Shown piece after piece: positions 23,601 to 35,100 of a stretch of 64,000 bases of DNA. Position 1 is the first letter of the stretch, and each line of letters starts with the position of its first letter. A program made the translations under genes and the position numbers. The notes under the pieces are model-generated. The model saw only the letters and a list, made by a program, of their open reading frames with translations. It ran no database searches and was not told the origin of the DNA. The stretch is from Tribonema minus (taxonomy: Eukaryota > Sar > Xanthophyceae > Tribonematales > Tribonemataceae). Location: contig JAFCMP010000078.1 in assembly GCA_017506865.1 (NCBI GenBank), forward strand, positions 124,001 to 188,000, given 5' to 3'.

Positions 23601-23950
23601 ACCATGTACTCCGCAAGAGCGGGGGCGTTGACATCCGTATCGAATGCCACAGGCACGCTGCCATCGCTCAAGGCACCGACCACATCGACATTGTGCCACC
23701 CTGGCTTGGGCGTGGTTGTGATGTACCCATACGTTGAGCTCTTAGGGTTGGGGTCGATGGGACCAAAGGTGGCGATGCCAAGCGTGTCGAACTTGTGGTT
23801 GTCTAGCCACTTGCGGATGACAGCCAGCTGCTCGCTCGCATTGTCCAGAGTAGGGAACACTTCAAGCTCCGTGATGTTCGAGGGGTGGCCCTCTGCAATG
23901 GCCACTCGCCAGGTGGTGCCTCCTCCCTCCACGCCGCAATAGATCGTCAT
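17668..23950 (-). CDS. ROK-family fructokinase (bacterial ScrK/YdhR type)
   Basis: Six exons, 5' to 3': 23950-23603, 22318-22210, 20731-20615, 19364-19220, 18626-18431, 17763-17668; all phases match, 336 aa. The fold signatures are clear: ATP loop GVEGGGTTWRVA at the N-terminus, FGPIDPNP and YGYITTTPKPGW, the catalytic region FDTDVNAPALAEY, ITVGTGIGVGLVVNG, HPEAGH across exons 2/3, EGLAATPGLAARKG, and SPERIVLSGGV. The protein should phosphorylate fructose at O6 using ATP (EC 2.7.1.4); substrate is inferred from the subfamily. The usual ROK zinc motif C-x2-H-x2-C before EGLA is missing: here the aligned residues are D, F and S. The last exon adds a hydrophobic tail of about 30 residues (FVQLVSKAAAILTLAAAG) that may anchor the enzyme. 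This subfamily is mainly bacterial, so ancient transfer is likely. Introns 2-5 carry tandem exon-edge copies. Confidence 0.92.
18628..18690 (-). other. Poly-C polypyrimidine tract before fructokinase exon 5
   Basis: On the minus strand a ~55-base run of almost pure C with a few T, ending cccctcag, precedes exon 5, which starts GACC. On the plus strand this is a G-run tract able to form G-quadruplexes. The DUF1772 gene has the same arrangement, also with an exon starting GACC. Confidence 0.8.
18860..19290 (-). repeat. Tandem array of the fructokinase exon 4 donor edge
   Basis: The end of exon 4 and its donor appear four times: the used copy from about 19290 to 19212, then copies at about 19168-19088, 19082-19006 and 18925-18858. 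Each contains, on the minus strand, gcgcattgtgctgagcgg and ctcaa(t/c)ag followed by gtatgt, except the last, which has decayed. The donor is followed by (gtat)n-like sequence. Confidence 0.9.
19700..20730 (-). repeat. Tandem array of the fructokinase exon 3 donor edge
   Basis: After the used exon 3 (20731-20615), copies of its end (gatgagctctttggggcc, then ggtttggcggcacgcaa and gtacc) occur at about 20515-20428 and 20345-20265, with weaker ones near 20075-20045. The intronic part of each unit carries a palindrome-like word ttcaacatcaagttgaag. Further downstream, units of about 95-180 bp (catgtgagcagcgag, cagagaatgctcact) at 19755-19905 and 20075-20160 continue the array without exon sequence. 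Confidence 0.85.
21025..21075 (-). repeat. Copy of the fructokinase exon 3 acceptor edge
   Basis: On the minus strand gcaggggcgggccacgtgtgcc resembles the start of exon 3 (gcag then AGGCGGGCCACCTGTGCC). It lies about 300 bp upstream of the used exon and keeps a possible acceptor. The copy is short and diverged. Confidence 0.65.
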
Positions 23951-24934
23951 GTCACCTGCGCCACGCCAGATGCTGCTTTCCCCAGCGCGTGTCTAAATCA
24001 GGATCTTTCAAAGTCGGATTGTTTCCTGCACGGTACATACCGTAAGTGAGGGGCCTAATTTTTTCAGTTAGGTTGGTTCACCTACTAACCTACGACAACG
24101 ACATGCAGTGGGGCAAGTTGATTGTCTGTGCAGTTGAATCTGGGTCGCATGTAGAGCACGCAAAGCTTACCTATACGTAGAGCATGGCAAACGCACCACA
24201 GGCCGATTTGGAGCAGTCATCAAGTCGCAGTCAGGCATGCCTACGTCATCCAGAGCAGTTCAGAAAAGCATTGGCGCATACTGAAAACAAAATTCATTGA
24301 CCCTTCACTGAGTATCGGCAAGACCGTGTATTTTCTGACACTGGCAACAGCGTACCTGTCCATCACCTCTCGCCAGTATTCAGCAGCCCAGTGGACCACA
24401 CACAGCATGCCAGTAAAACTCTTGCTCCGTCGCCTGCCACAGGCCCCCCTGCTACTTTACCCAGACCCTAACCCTAGCCGACCCGCAGGCAACTCGTTGC
24501 CGCTGTCAAACACAGATGGGCACATTGCGCACAGCGCAACATGCAGCTACAGCAGCAATGGCCATCTACAGGGGTACACCCCACATATCCTCTTGCAACT
24601 ATCGAAGCACGGAGTATCGCCCCACGGTGCCCGCACGCACATCGCATCTCATGAAGACTTGAGGCACTGACTGAAAACCCGACAGAGGCCTAGACCTATA
24701 TCCATCTCCGACCTTCAGCGGATTTGAGAAGGTGACACCGTCGCCCGTGCCCAAGACGACAGCCGACACAAAACGACTGCGACGATAACCCTCATCAGAA
24801 CGCCAGTCCTCAGCTTCTGTCAGCCACATCTCAAAGAGAAGCTCGTGCCTCGGGCACAGACTGCAAAATCCGCAAGTGCCACAGATCCCGCCCCCCTAAC
24901 CCCAACGCTTAGGGAGAGTGCCCCTCATCATTTC
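23951..24934. other. Spacer between fructokinase and DUF1772 genes
   Basis: Both flanking genes run leftward. A 76-codon minus-strand frame (24599-24829) has no recognised product; it may be a shadow or part of an unknown small gene. No other exon-like segment is seen. The fructokinase promoter must lie just right of 23950; no motif stands out. Confidence 0.45.
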
Positions 24935-26618
24935 CTACTTCAACTTGGCGGCGCGCGCCCCCCCCCCCACGGTCGAAACCACCGCCCACGCGAACGACGC
25001 CAGCGACGCGACGGTGCGCACGTGGTGCCGCGCGCAGAAGCGGCGCGTGATGTCGAGCACCCCCGCCCCCGTGGCACGCCTCAGCGCATCAATGTCCTCC
25101 ATCATGGCGAGTCCCGTCCACGCGACCGTGAAGCCGACGGCGGCGGCGGCGGCGGCGGCGTGCGGCACACGCGCGCGGGCGTAGTGGGTGCCCCACAGTG
25201 CGCAGCAGGCGACGCCGAGGGGGAGCATGAGGTCGCGGCCCGCCGGCCACCAGATGGGAAAGAACCGCTTAATGAGGTCCTGAGGGGGGGGGGGAGGGGG
25301 TAGGGGGGTGGGGGGGGGGGGGGGGGCTTCAGGCACGTGATGCAATTTGTGCCCCAAGTACTACGGGAGGCGGTAGCGCGCTCGGCGTGATGCGGTCTTC
25401 GGGGGGTGACGACGCACATAGCAGAGCGAATGGGGGTGGACAGGTGGAGTGGGCTGTAGCAAAGAGCCATCATGATGATGCTGCGTGGCCGCACAGTATG
25501 GGTACAACAGTTACAAGTATGGGTACAACAGGTACCACACTAACGCAGAATGAGTGTGGCATCTTTTCATCCTTGCAGGACAGCATCACTTACAGTTACT
25601 GATCGAAGTGGGGCGAGTTGCGCTGCAAGCAAGACGCCTCAAGCGACAGCTCAGGTAGGTACACGGCAGAAAGCATCAATGGAATGCGCATTGCATCAGC
25701 CGGATAGAAAGCAGGCCGCGTAGTGGCCACCAGAATGTACAGGTGCATTGCGAATGGTGGCACACGTACCAGGGCTTGCTAATATAGCGATCACAACTGT
25801 ATTTGAGCACTTTAAACACCCACACCCTGAAGGGTGATGCAAGATCTGATCTGCTTGAAAGGCGCATGCCTTTGAGAAAACTGAGTGCAGCACAGAGGCA
25901 AATGTGCAGTACGGCAGTGGTGACCTAGGCAAATGTATGAACTTGCCAGGGCAACAGCTGTTTAGAGGGCTGCTCTGCGTTACGTCCTTCTTCACAACAC
26001 CACTTCATTAGCTACTTGTGTCAGTAGCTGCAAATTATTGCTGTCAGATCCTGGGAAATGGCGGAGAGGCAATCTAGGTGATGAGCCTGTTCTCCGGTGA
26101 TTTGTGGATGTGAAGCAAAACTGGTCATCATCACTGTGTTCCTGGTGCCAACTTCAACTTCATGTTGTCTATCGATCAATTATCTCAAGATCTATTGCAT
26201 GATGAGTCTACAAAAGAGAAATGACTGGTCGATGGCCTGCATGTTCGACTGGTTGATGGCCTGCAAAAACGACTTTGAACAATAACAAAGGTTCGCGACG
26301 CGCTCGCAGTTCGAACTTGAACATTGTGTGTGTGATACTTTTCGCTTTCAGTTCATCAGTTCATCACCGCTACGTGGTGGTTCTCTGGGTTTCTTTTGAC
26401 TGAATCACCAGGTAAGTCATGGCTCTCTGTGACTTCACGGTAAGCAACACTTTTTTTTCAACATTGTGTAAATAAATATACCATATATGCTCTCTTGGGA
26501 TCCTGTGTACCTCGTCTTTGTTGCTGCAGGCTTTCATGAGAGTGCGGGCTGTTACGGTGGAGACGAACAGCATGGCGCCCGCATGCAGCCCATGTAATGT
26601 CAGCGCTGCTGCCTCCAT
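24935..26618 (-). CDS. DUF1772 (anthrone-oxygenase-like) membrane protein
   Basis: Two exons, 26618-26511 and 25279-24935, join in phase 0 to give 150 aa. The order of features is that of DUF1772: an N-terminal helix LHGLHAGAMLFVSTV, a conserved linker RFFPIWWPAGRDLMLPLG, two further hydrophobic helices rich in Ala, the segment VAWTGLAMMEDIDALRRA (the place of the family's MMPTN-type motif), and HHVRTVASLASFAWAVV near the end. Four membrane helices are expected. Fungal relatives include anthrone oxygenases and noranthrone monooxygenases, but most members have no known reaction, and no function is claimed here. The intron ends in a very long poly-C tract. The length matches the family's usual 140-180 aa. 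Confidence 0.78.
25281..25328 (-). other. Poly-C tract before DUF1772 exon 2
   Basis: About 45 bases of nearly pure C on the minus strand lead to ccccctcag and an exon beginning GACC. The plus strand is a G-run array with quadruplex potential. Confidence 0.8.
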
Positions 26619-27794
26619 GGCTCCAAGATCTCCGCTGCCCTGGCACACAGATGTGTGTGTTACTGTCATATTTCACCGGTGAAAAATATTCCGTCAAGCA
26701 GTCGGTGACTCGCCATTCCCGTGAACGTTGCAGCCACACGGGCAGGTTGAGGTTGGCATCGCCCTCTCTCACTCCCTCCTGCAGAAGGTGACTTCATCTT
26801 GCATCCGCTCTCGGCAACCTTCCCAACACACTCTGCATGGTCTCAAGTTGTACTGTACTCATGTAATGAAAATCCCTCACAGGCCTGGTGGAGGGGGATG
26901 CTTTGTTATTTGTTGACAAACAGCTGCACCTGATTCGACCGCCGCCCTTTGCTCTTGAGTACTGTAACAAATGCTTTGCAAGTTGGTTACACTGGCCTGT
27001 AAGTTACAAGCAGTTATCCTGATGAGCTGCAAGATTCAGAGGGAACGCTTGTTGACGTCGTCTGCGCCCCAGTTACACCGATCCAGCAAAGTGGTATCGT
27101 CTGAACTTCGAATTACATGGTTTATGCCGTTTGATGAACCCCATCAAGTGGATACTTTGACCTCTTTCTCAACAAGGGTGAAGTTGCAGTTCGCCTGCTT
27201 GCCACCCTGCAATCATGAGAACCACTTGAAGTCATAGATTTGCAGTCGCAAGGACCCCAAGAGAGGCCCGGGCCCCTCTGTAATCCGGAAGTGCAATCGG
27301 ATCGCACGTTCAAATGCAACTTCAAGTAACAGCGTTGGGCACCTGGAAATGTGGACACGAGCTGTCACACGACGCAATGAGAGCACACACACGTACATGA
27401 CAGGTGGCACTGCACAGCCAGCAGCATACAATAACCACGTTGTGGATTTGTGAAGGGAAGAGTGGGGCCCACTTGTACAGATTGATGACCTTGGCTCAAT
27501 CGTGATGTGGACGCAAGGCATGCTTGCTGTTGAGCATATGTAGTATTTCAGTGTCTCGATTCAACTTGAAGTTCAGCAAGTCGCAGTAACTTGAGTGTCT
27601 GCCTCATCCTGTGACTCTACTGTGGAGCTCTGCGTCACCTGAGTTTCAAGTTGACTGGGCTTGAAGCCGTCTTACTTCCTGTGGTGCGCAACCCGCACGG
27701 CCACAGCAGCATAGTGTGCAACATGTCAAACTTTAAGTTGATTTGTGCATTCCCAGGTCGTGCACTGTAGGGTCACCACTGGTATGCAGATAGT
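26619..27794. other. Intergenic, no recognised gene
   Basis: This holds the upstream region of the DUF1772 gene and the left flank of the LINE fragment. Many acttcaagtt/aacttgaagt words occur (27301-27325, 27561-27575, 27645-27655, 27730-27740). No exon with family similarity is visible. Confidence 0.5.
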
Positions 27795-28841
27795 GTGCAA
27801 TCACTGACAGTGTTCACGGAAATAATGTGCGCAACTGGCGTGGCCTCGCGCCTCGCGATCACTTCAACTTCAGCCGCCACGCAGCTGCGTCGGCTTGAAG
27901 CAGCAAATGCGTTGGAAGCAGTCGCGGCGTGGCGCAGCGGCGCCTCTAAGGGGGCCATGGGTTTCTTGGCGCAATTGCCGAGCACTGACCCAGCGGAGAC
28001 CATGTCCCCGCCGGAATTCCGCGAGACGCTGCGGCGCCACCTGGGCGTGGAGCGCCCCCCCCCCGCTGCGGCGCGGTGCCCCAAGTGCCATAGACCAGTG
28101 GACTCGGGTGCCCACCTGCGCCGCTGCACACAAGGGCTTAACGTCACGCGACACAACTTGCTCGCAGACGCGCTCTTTCAGCTGCTCAAGCAGGTGGCCC
28201 ACCTCCGCGGTCTCGACCGGGACACCCTTGCCCCCTTCCGCCGCTACGCGGCGCGCCACGGGTTCAACAAGTTCATGGACATCGTCTTTGGCAGCAACCA
28301 GGTCTGCCTTCCAGTCCCTAAAGTGCAGCCGAGCGCCGACGCGGTAGCAGCAGGCCGGTGCACTAAACTGCGCGGCGGCTTTGAAGTAGCTTGTTGCATA
28401 GACGTCACCATACGTGACAGCTCATGCCCCTCCCGCCTCCGTCAGGCTCAGGGGGGCGCGCGCGATGTGCAGCGCGTGCTTGAATCGGCTTCGCAGGAAA
28501 AGATAGACACATACGTAGTCTCAGGGGCCCTGGACCCCACTTCACACACCCTATTTTCCGCAGCCTTTGACCACTTCGGCGCTATGTCACGCGACACCCA
28601 AGCGCTGCTACACGCACTCGCCGAGCAGAGCTCGCAGGGCAGCTACAATCTCGCGCAGCGCGTTGCCTTCTGGCGCCGCCGCACCTCCCTCGCGCTACAG
28701 CGCGCGCTCACACGTGTCGTGATCGACAACTGGAACGCAGTCATTGCCCCTGATGGCGACGTCAGCGCTTACCGCCGCATCGCACTGTTGCAAGTGCCGC
28801 GGCCCTCGCCGGCCAGCGCCGAACCGCCGGCCCCTCCGTAG
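27795..28841 (+). mobile_element. 5'-truncated LINE: RT C-terminus, zinc knuckle, RLE
   Basis: An open frame of 348 codons, unbroken, matching the C-terminal part of early-type LINE polyproteins. Order: the post-reverse-transcriptase segment (AAWRSGASKGAMGFLAQLP, PPEFRETLRRHLGV), a CPKC-x8-H-x3-C zinc knuckle, the RHNLL segment, and a restriction-like endonuclease region (FEVACCIDVTI). The reverse transcriptase core is absent, as expected for incomplete reverse transcription. Target-site duplications and a tail were not identified. The frame being open suggests a fairly recent insertion or selection on the domain. It differs from the copy at 51889-55128 and is in the opposite orientation. The Met at 27795 is only the first Met of the frame and need not be a real start. 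Confidence 0.82.
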
Positions 28842-30474
28842 ATTTAGTTATTGCAAGCCCGATTTATCGTGCGCGCAGCCCATGCGGTCCAGGACATAAT
28901 ATACAACTTCAAGTTTGTGACATCACCTCTTCCTTCAAGTTGAGTGCCGCTCTCGAGCTGCGCACCCGCCACCGATCCGGGGTCCCCATGCGCGCACTAG
29001 CGCACCGGCTGCAGAAAAAAAATACTATGTGCGTGAGGAGGAAACCCTTTGTTCTCTCCCGCTAACATTGCTCCGACTGTGCTTCCTAGAACTAACGTTG
29101 CAGGATGTACGTGAATGTATTGGCGTCGGTCCCTCGACAGGATGTCGGGTCCGCGCTCCTTCAGGCGGCGGGCGTCCCTGGTATCTCGAGGAATGGATTC
29201 AAGGGACACTTGGTCCCTCGCGGATCGGAAAAGCCTGTGGGAAAGGCGTTTCATCACACGCCGCGACGGCGTTTGGCACCCCCGGGGCCCCCTCTTGGCA
29301 AAATTTGAGCGCTGAGTCAACGCGCAGGGTAACGTGCAGACGATTCGGAGCACTGCCACATACGCGCGGTGCGCTGAGCACTGGTGACAGTACAGCGGAG
29401 CGTCGCCGCCGCTGCACGGCTGGAAGAGCAGAGCAATGCCTACGCCGCGGTCAGCATCGCTCAGTGGAGCGCCCTTGGAGGTCTCGGAGTGAGAATCAGA
29501 GTCGGCGGAGCGCAGTGCTGCGTCTCACGCGCGAAATCTGCTCCGGCAGTGTGGGCGGCGAGTGACTCATGAGTGACTCAGCCGGACTCAGCAGCGCTCA
29601 TACGGGGAGCTGCTGCTGCGGAGGCGCATACGGCCGGGCCTCCAGCGCCTTCAGCTGCACACAGGACGGCACAGCATCGCAGCAGGCGCGTGCAGTGGAT
29701 AGGATGATAATTGAGTTGGAATGTGGGGTTCCCTGAGACCGAGCAGTGCATGAATAAGCTACGTGTTTCTTGAGACCTCCCTCCTGCTTGGGGATCTGTA
29801 AGCACTGGATTACTACTTGCGAGTAGGCCCACTGCATCTAGAAAGCAGTGTGGCCATATTGTGGCCGTAGAAAGCACTCCTGTAGGCACACAATATACAC
29901 AATTGTTGCGCCGCAACCTTCAGCATTAACCGACAGGTGTATACTTCAAGGACATGCACAACAGGAAGTACAAATATGTATGTTTCCAAGTGCTGCGTGC
30001 AGGTGATCAACACAACAGAACACGTTGTTACATGAGGGTGTAATATGCGTTCTGGTGATGCAATGTGTGTGCACTGATCTGTTGAAGCGCACCTGAGTGC
30101 GTATGTAAGATCATGATGGGCTTGTGAGCACGCCATGTGTAACCTCTTGCTCTTAAACGAGTTGCCTGTCAGCGTGCTACATGTTTGAGAAGTATTATAT
30201 TCGCAACATCTTCTATACTACATGATAAGCCATTATTTAAAGTGGGGCTCAGGCCGGCTACAAAGTGCTGTTCATCAAAGTACATGAAATAATCTGGCGC
30301 ACTTGGCATGTCAGAACGGTTTGTACAAGGGTCTTGTGGGCACAGTCGTGCCATGCTACAGGGTGTGCTATATGTCAACCTCTGCTGCCCAGGGTTACCC
30401 TTAGTGTCCGCATCAGCGCATGACACTGTGTCGTGTGTAATGCAATACATAGTATTACCAATGTTGCAACATTT
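28842..30474. other. Intergenic between LINE fragment and histidine kinase
   Basis: The left part probably includes the LINE 3' untranslated tail. From about 29000 to 29570 the DNA is GC-rich with open frames on both strands that I cannot assign; it could be a remnant of another mobile element. From 29600 to 30474 there is AT-richer spacer that includes the 3' flank of the kinase gene. Confidence 0.45.
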
Positions 30475-31961
30475 CTATCTGAGCGCTGCTGGCATCAGGG
30501 CGCGTACCAATGTGGCCATGTCGATGGGCTTGGCCAGGAAATAATCCGCGCCGCTCTCGTAGACCTGCGTCACCACGGACTCGGCGCAGTTGGCGGAGGT
30601 GACGCACACGTACTGCGCTGAGCGCTGCTGCTGCTGCTGCTGCTGCTCGCGCTCCCACTCCCGCAGTGCCGCCAGAACCTCGAGGCCGCCCATGCGCGGC
30701 ATGTTGAGATCGAGAAGCACCTGGAGGCACAAGGGGGATGAGGGAGCCAGCGCCGCGTTGTTGAAGCACACCATGCAGCACGGCAGACTTGCGGTGTCCA
30801 GAATGCCTCTTCAGTTTGGCAACTGCTGCTGCTGCTGCACTGGCTGAGCTGTGCCATCGCGTCAGTAGGTCTCATTCTCAGAATGCCTGCCTCGAAGCGC
30901 TGCTGCCGCTGCTGCCGCCTGCCCTGGCTGAGCTGTGCCATTGCCTCACTGCGTGCATTTTTCGTACACTACCTCGTACTGTGCTATGTATGTATGCATG
31001 TGCTTGTACAAGATGACCATCATATGTGCGCACCGCGTGGAACGCGCACGTGTCAAGCCCCTCCACGCCACGGCCGCGCACGCCCAAAGAAGTGCAGGTA
31101 TGCAGGTATACACGCATGTACACAAGATGACAAGTGCATACATACATACATACCGCGTGGAACTTGCACGTCTTCATGGCACCGAGCCCCTCCACGCCGT
31201 CGCACGCCACCGTAATTGCAGGTACGCGTATAAGGTAGCTACGTATGTATGCATCGTATGCATTTACACAATGTGACCAGTACATACGTACCGCGTGAAA
31301 GGCGCACGTCTTCATGGCACCGAGCCCCTCCACGCCGTCGCACGCCACCACCACGCGGTACCCGCGCTGCTCCAGCATCCGGTCCAGGAACTTGCGAATT
31401 GACCCCTCGTCGTCCACCACCAGCACCAAAGGCCGCCTGCTGCCAGAGCTAGACAGCGATGCACTAGGCGAGGCCCGAGCGCCCGCCAACGACGGCTGGA
31501 CGTACCGCCTGCCGCTGCTGCTGCTGGCGCTGGCGGCGGGGTCGAGACCTAACGACGCAGTGCTGCCGGCGCTCTCGAGCCTGAGCGATGACATGGCCGA
31601 TGGGAGCGTCACAATTGCGTCAGCGCGCGGCTGCGCGGGCTGTGGCTCTGGTGAGGATGCGCGCTGCTGCTGCAATTCGGGCGGTGGCGCTACTGAGAGC
31701 TGCTGCGTGAGGAGCGGTTGCGAGCGCTGCTGCAGCAGGGGGGCGGGGAAGCGCGGCCGCGGGGGGGCGGTCACGGGCAGCGGGCGCGGCAGTGAAGCAC
31801 TCGCATCCGCGTCGTCTGCTGAGGTCGGCCTGAATGTGGTCACGGCATCCGCGATGGTGTCTGATGCACACGACTGCTGCTGCAGCTGCTGCTGCCCCTG
31901 GTGCTGCTCGTGGTGCTGGTGCCACTCCTGCTGCTGAGTTTCGCGCTGCGAGTGCTGACGG

Positions 31962-31997
<36 letters not shown>

Positions 31998-32105
31998 GGA
32001 GTTTTCTGCAGTTGCCCGTCGCAGCCACATTCGCTGTCCTCCTCGTCCAACCCCTGTTGCTGCAACTGCTGTTGCTGTTCAAGTTGATGCTGCTGCTGGT
32101 GCTGG

Positions 32106-32193
<88 letters not shown>

Positions 32194-35100
32194 CCTGCTG
32201 CTGCCCCTGCTGCTGCTGCTGCTGCTGGTGCTGCTGCCATGGCGGAGTGGATAACACCTGCGCCTCTCTCTCAGTGCTTTGCCCGCCCCTCGCGGCCACA
32301 GCCTCAGCAATGCTGTAGCCCGTGATCACCTCTCCTCCGAAAGTGTTGGCGCGCATGAACTGTGCGCCGTGGTGCTGCCGCCTGGCAGCTGGCGACCTTC
32401 CTCCGCTGCCCTCATGCTGAAACTTCGCACCGTCATGATGACCGCCGGCGGCGGCGACAGGCGTGCCTGTAGAAGACACAGGCGTGCCTGTAGAAGGCAC
32501 GCCCGTGGAATGGCTTTGGGGTAGCTTGGGCGAAAGGCTGATGCCGTGGTGAATCTGAGAGCGGCGCGCCGCGCGGTGAATCAGATGCTCCAGCTCCTCG
32601 CCCGTTTGCACAATGCTGGTGAGGGAAGGCGTTGCGGCACAGGCACACGAAGCATGCGAGTCAGTACACTTATGTTGATGTCGATGTGGAGTCGACATCA
32701 TCGATCAATGGAATGTGTTGGCACATGCTTAAGACCACATTGATGCACGCTCAAGCCCGCTAACCCTAGTCCGAGCCCTACCCCACCGGCCCCCATCTGT
32801 TTGCAAGCCAAACCCAAACCTTCACATTCCCTCGAACCTTCAGTGAGACATGATGAGGAAGTTGATGAATGGGACATGCGTGTGTTGTGGGCACTGCGCA
32901 CGCAGCTGTGCCCACTGCTGCACCGCCATGTCTCACACGTGCCGCACTAACCCTAACCCTAACCCTAACCCTAACCCTAACCCTAACCCTACCCTCATGA
33001 ATGCGCCGCTCTACCACCCTACCCATTCCGACTGGGCCTGCGGGGCTGTAGTAATGTGAACGGCAGACTCAGAGCAGTGCAGATGCCATGGCACATGCGC
33101 TGCCTCACAAACGCCACTGCTCTATTCTCTGGGGCGCCTGCATGGCCTGTAGCGGTGCTGAGTGCGCACTGTCAAGATTGCCGGCACCCAAGTGTCCCAA
33201 TTTGAGAGTGCATTCGCCGCACGATGCAGCGCGCGGCTACCTGCCAAGCCGATCGCTGCACCGAGACACCTCTGAGGTATCCCGTACGGCTTCAGACATT
33301 TCAGAGGATGCGGCCCTCAGGTGACGTACCGCGGAAGCGCCCGCACTTCAACTACAATTAGCGACGTACGTACCTGCGGGAGGATGTGCCAGTGCTGCTG
33401 GCGCTGGTCCCCTGCGTGAACACGCGCGACTCCCTCACAGCAGCCCCAGGCCCCCGTTCCACCAGATCCGCGCCGTCATCCTGGCAGGGCTGATACGGAA
33501 TTGTGAACCAGAACTCTGTGCCGCGGCCGGACCCGTCTGATGGGCTAGTAGGTATCTGAGGCCAGCAGTTGACGCCATAGTCGCCGCCGAGTGCGCGTGC
33601 CTTGACGGAGAGGCTGAAGAGTCCCAGTCCGAGTCCGCCTTGGGGGGAGCGGTGGCTCTTCTTGGCGCCCAGCCTGTGCGATTGAGTGAGCGAGTCAATG
33701 AGTCAGGGCCGTGACTCGTGAGTCAGCGACAGGCCCATTCAGTAAGTACAGGCCACCTGGTCCTAGCTCCAGCCCTAGCCCTTGCCGGGGTGAGTGACCC
33801 CACCACTGACTCTACCCCTATAGCGCAGTGGGCAGCAAAGGGTGTACTACTAGTGGCTCACGTGCAGCACTGCATAGACTGCTGTTGCGAAATGCTGCGT
33901 GTCATGTGCCGCCTGTTCGTTGTGCAGAAATTAAATTGCGCCTGGGTGTGCTACCTAGTCCAAGCTCATTGAAGTTTGAGCGTCACTCACGTGAACTTTT
34001 CGAAAAGCGTATTCGCATAGTCCTCTGACACGCCGCGCCCGTAGTCGCGCACTGTGAACCGCAGCCACCTGCCGTCTTGCAGCGTGACGGTGGTGACGAC
34101 GCGTAGCGTGCCGGTGGCGTGCTTCTTGGCGTTGTAGAGCAGCTGTAGCAACATGTCCTGTGAGCCAGCCATGTGAGCATTACGAGGGGAAGGGGGGGGG
34201 GAGGAGGGGGGGCTGAGAACAACGTGGAGGTAGTAAGAGTGAACCTGGACATGGGCGCATAGACCTCTACGTACGTCAGGTGTCAGCCGAGCTGGTGAGC
34301 TAGTGTGAGAGAGTCGCCTCGTGAGCACTGACGAAAAAGAACACTTTGAAGAGCAGTTGATGTATTCATGAAAGAATGTTTCCAGTACATAAAACTGACA
34401 AGGTGCTTGTTTCCAATTTTTCTACGCGCGCTCTGTGACGGTTCTGGCTGGCTCACATGACGCCAGCGCAAGGCGCGCGAGTCGACTTGAGTACACTGTG
34501 TACTTGAGTTCATTTGGTCAAAGTTGGCGCTGTGCAGGTTGCAACAGACCCCGTGTGTCTGGTCTGCTTTTAAGTGATAGTGCAGCGCAATCAATTACAA
34601 CAAGCTTGAGGTCCGCCCACACGAAACCCCTTCTCAGGGGTCTCGTCGCGCCAAATATGGACAACCAAGGGACCCAAGCAGACACAAGACTAGCGGCTAG
34701 TGCATGTTTTGCTGGAAGCGATCATTGATAACCAGGAGGCAAAACATGAACAGCCCCATCAGTGCCCAACGGGACCCAACCTCAACATGAGCTGAGCTGT
34801 GCGCTGTCAGGGACATTGCAAACATCAACTCCACTCCACAGAATCCAAGACACGCACTGACCTGCACCCAGCTGAAGTCAGTCCTGACAAGCTGCGACAC
34901 CGCCTCTTCTACGTTCCACTCCCACTCGATTAGCACGGCGGCGGAGGCGACGGCGTTGGCGGCGGCGCACGCGGCGCTGTCGCTGTAGCTCCTGCGTGGC
35001 CCTTCAACACCCAGGTCGACGCTGAGGATCTGCATGCATCTATTCAATAGAGAAGGTTGCAGTGTGGCACCAGCGTGCGAGGTGTGAGGAATAATGAGGA

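Noticed and set aside
24599-24829. 76-codon minus-strand frame
   Set aside because: No recognised family and no splice partner found; not enough evidence to call a gene.
28997-29565. Overlapping frames of 120-178 codons on both strands
   Set aside because: GC-rich chance frames; I could not match them to a host gene or to a specific element.
31834-32325. Poly-Ala, poly-Leu and poly-Ser frames on both strands
   Set aside because: They are other-frame readings of the CAG tract in the kinase exon.
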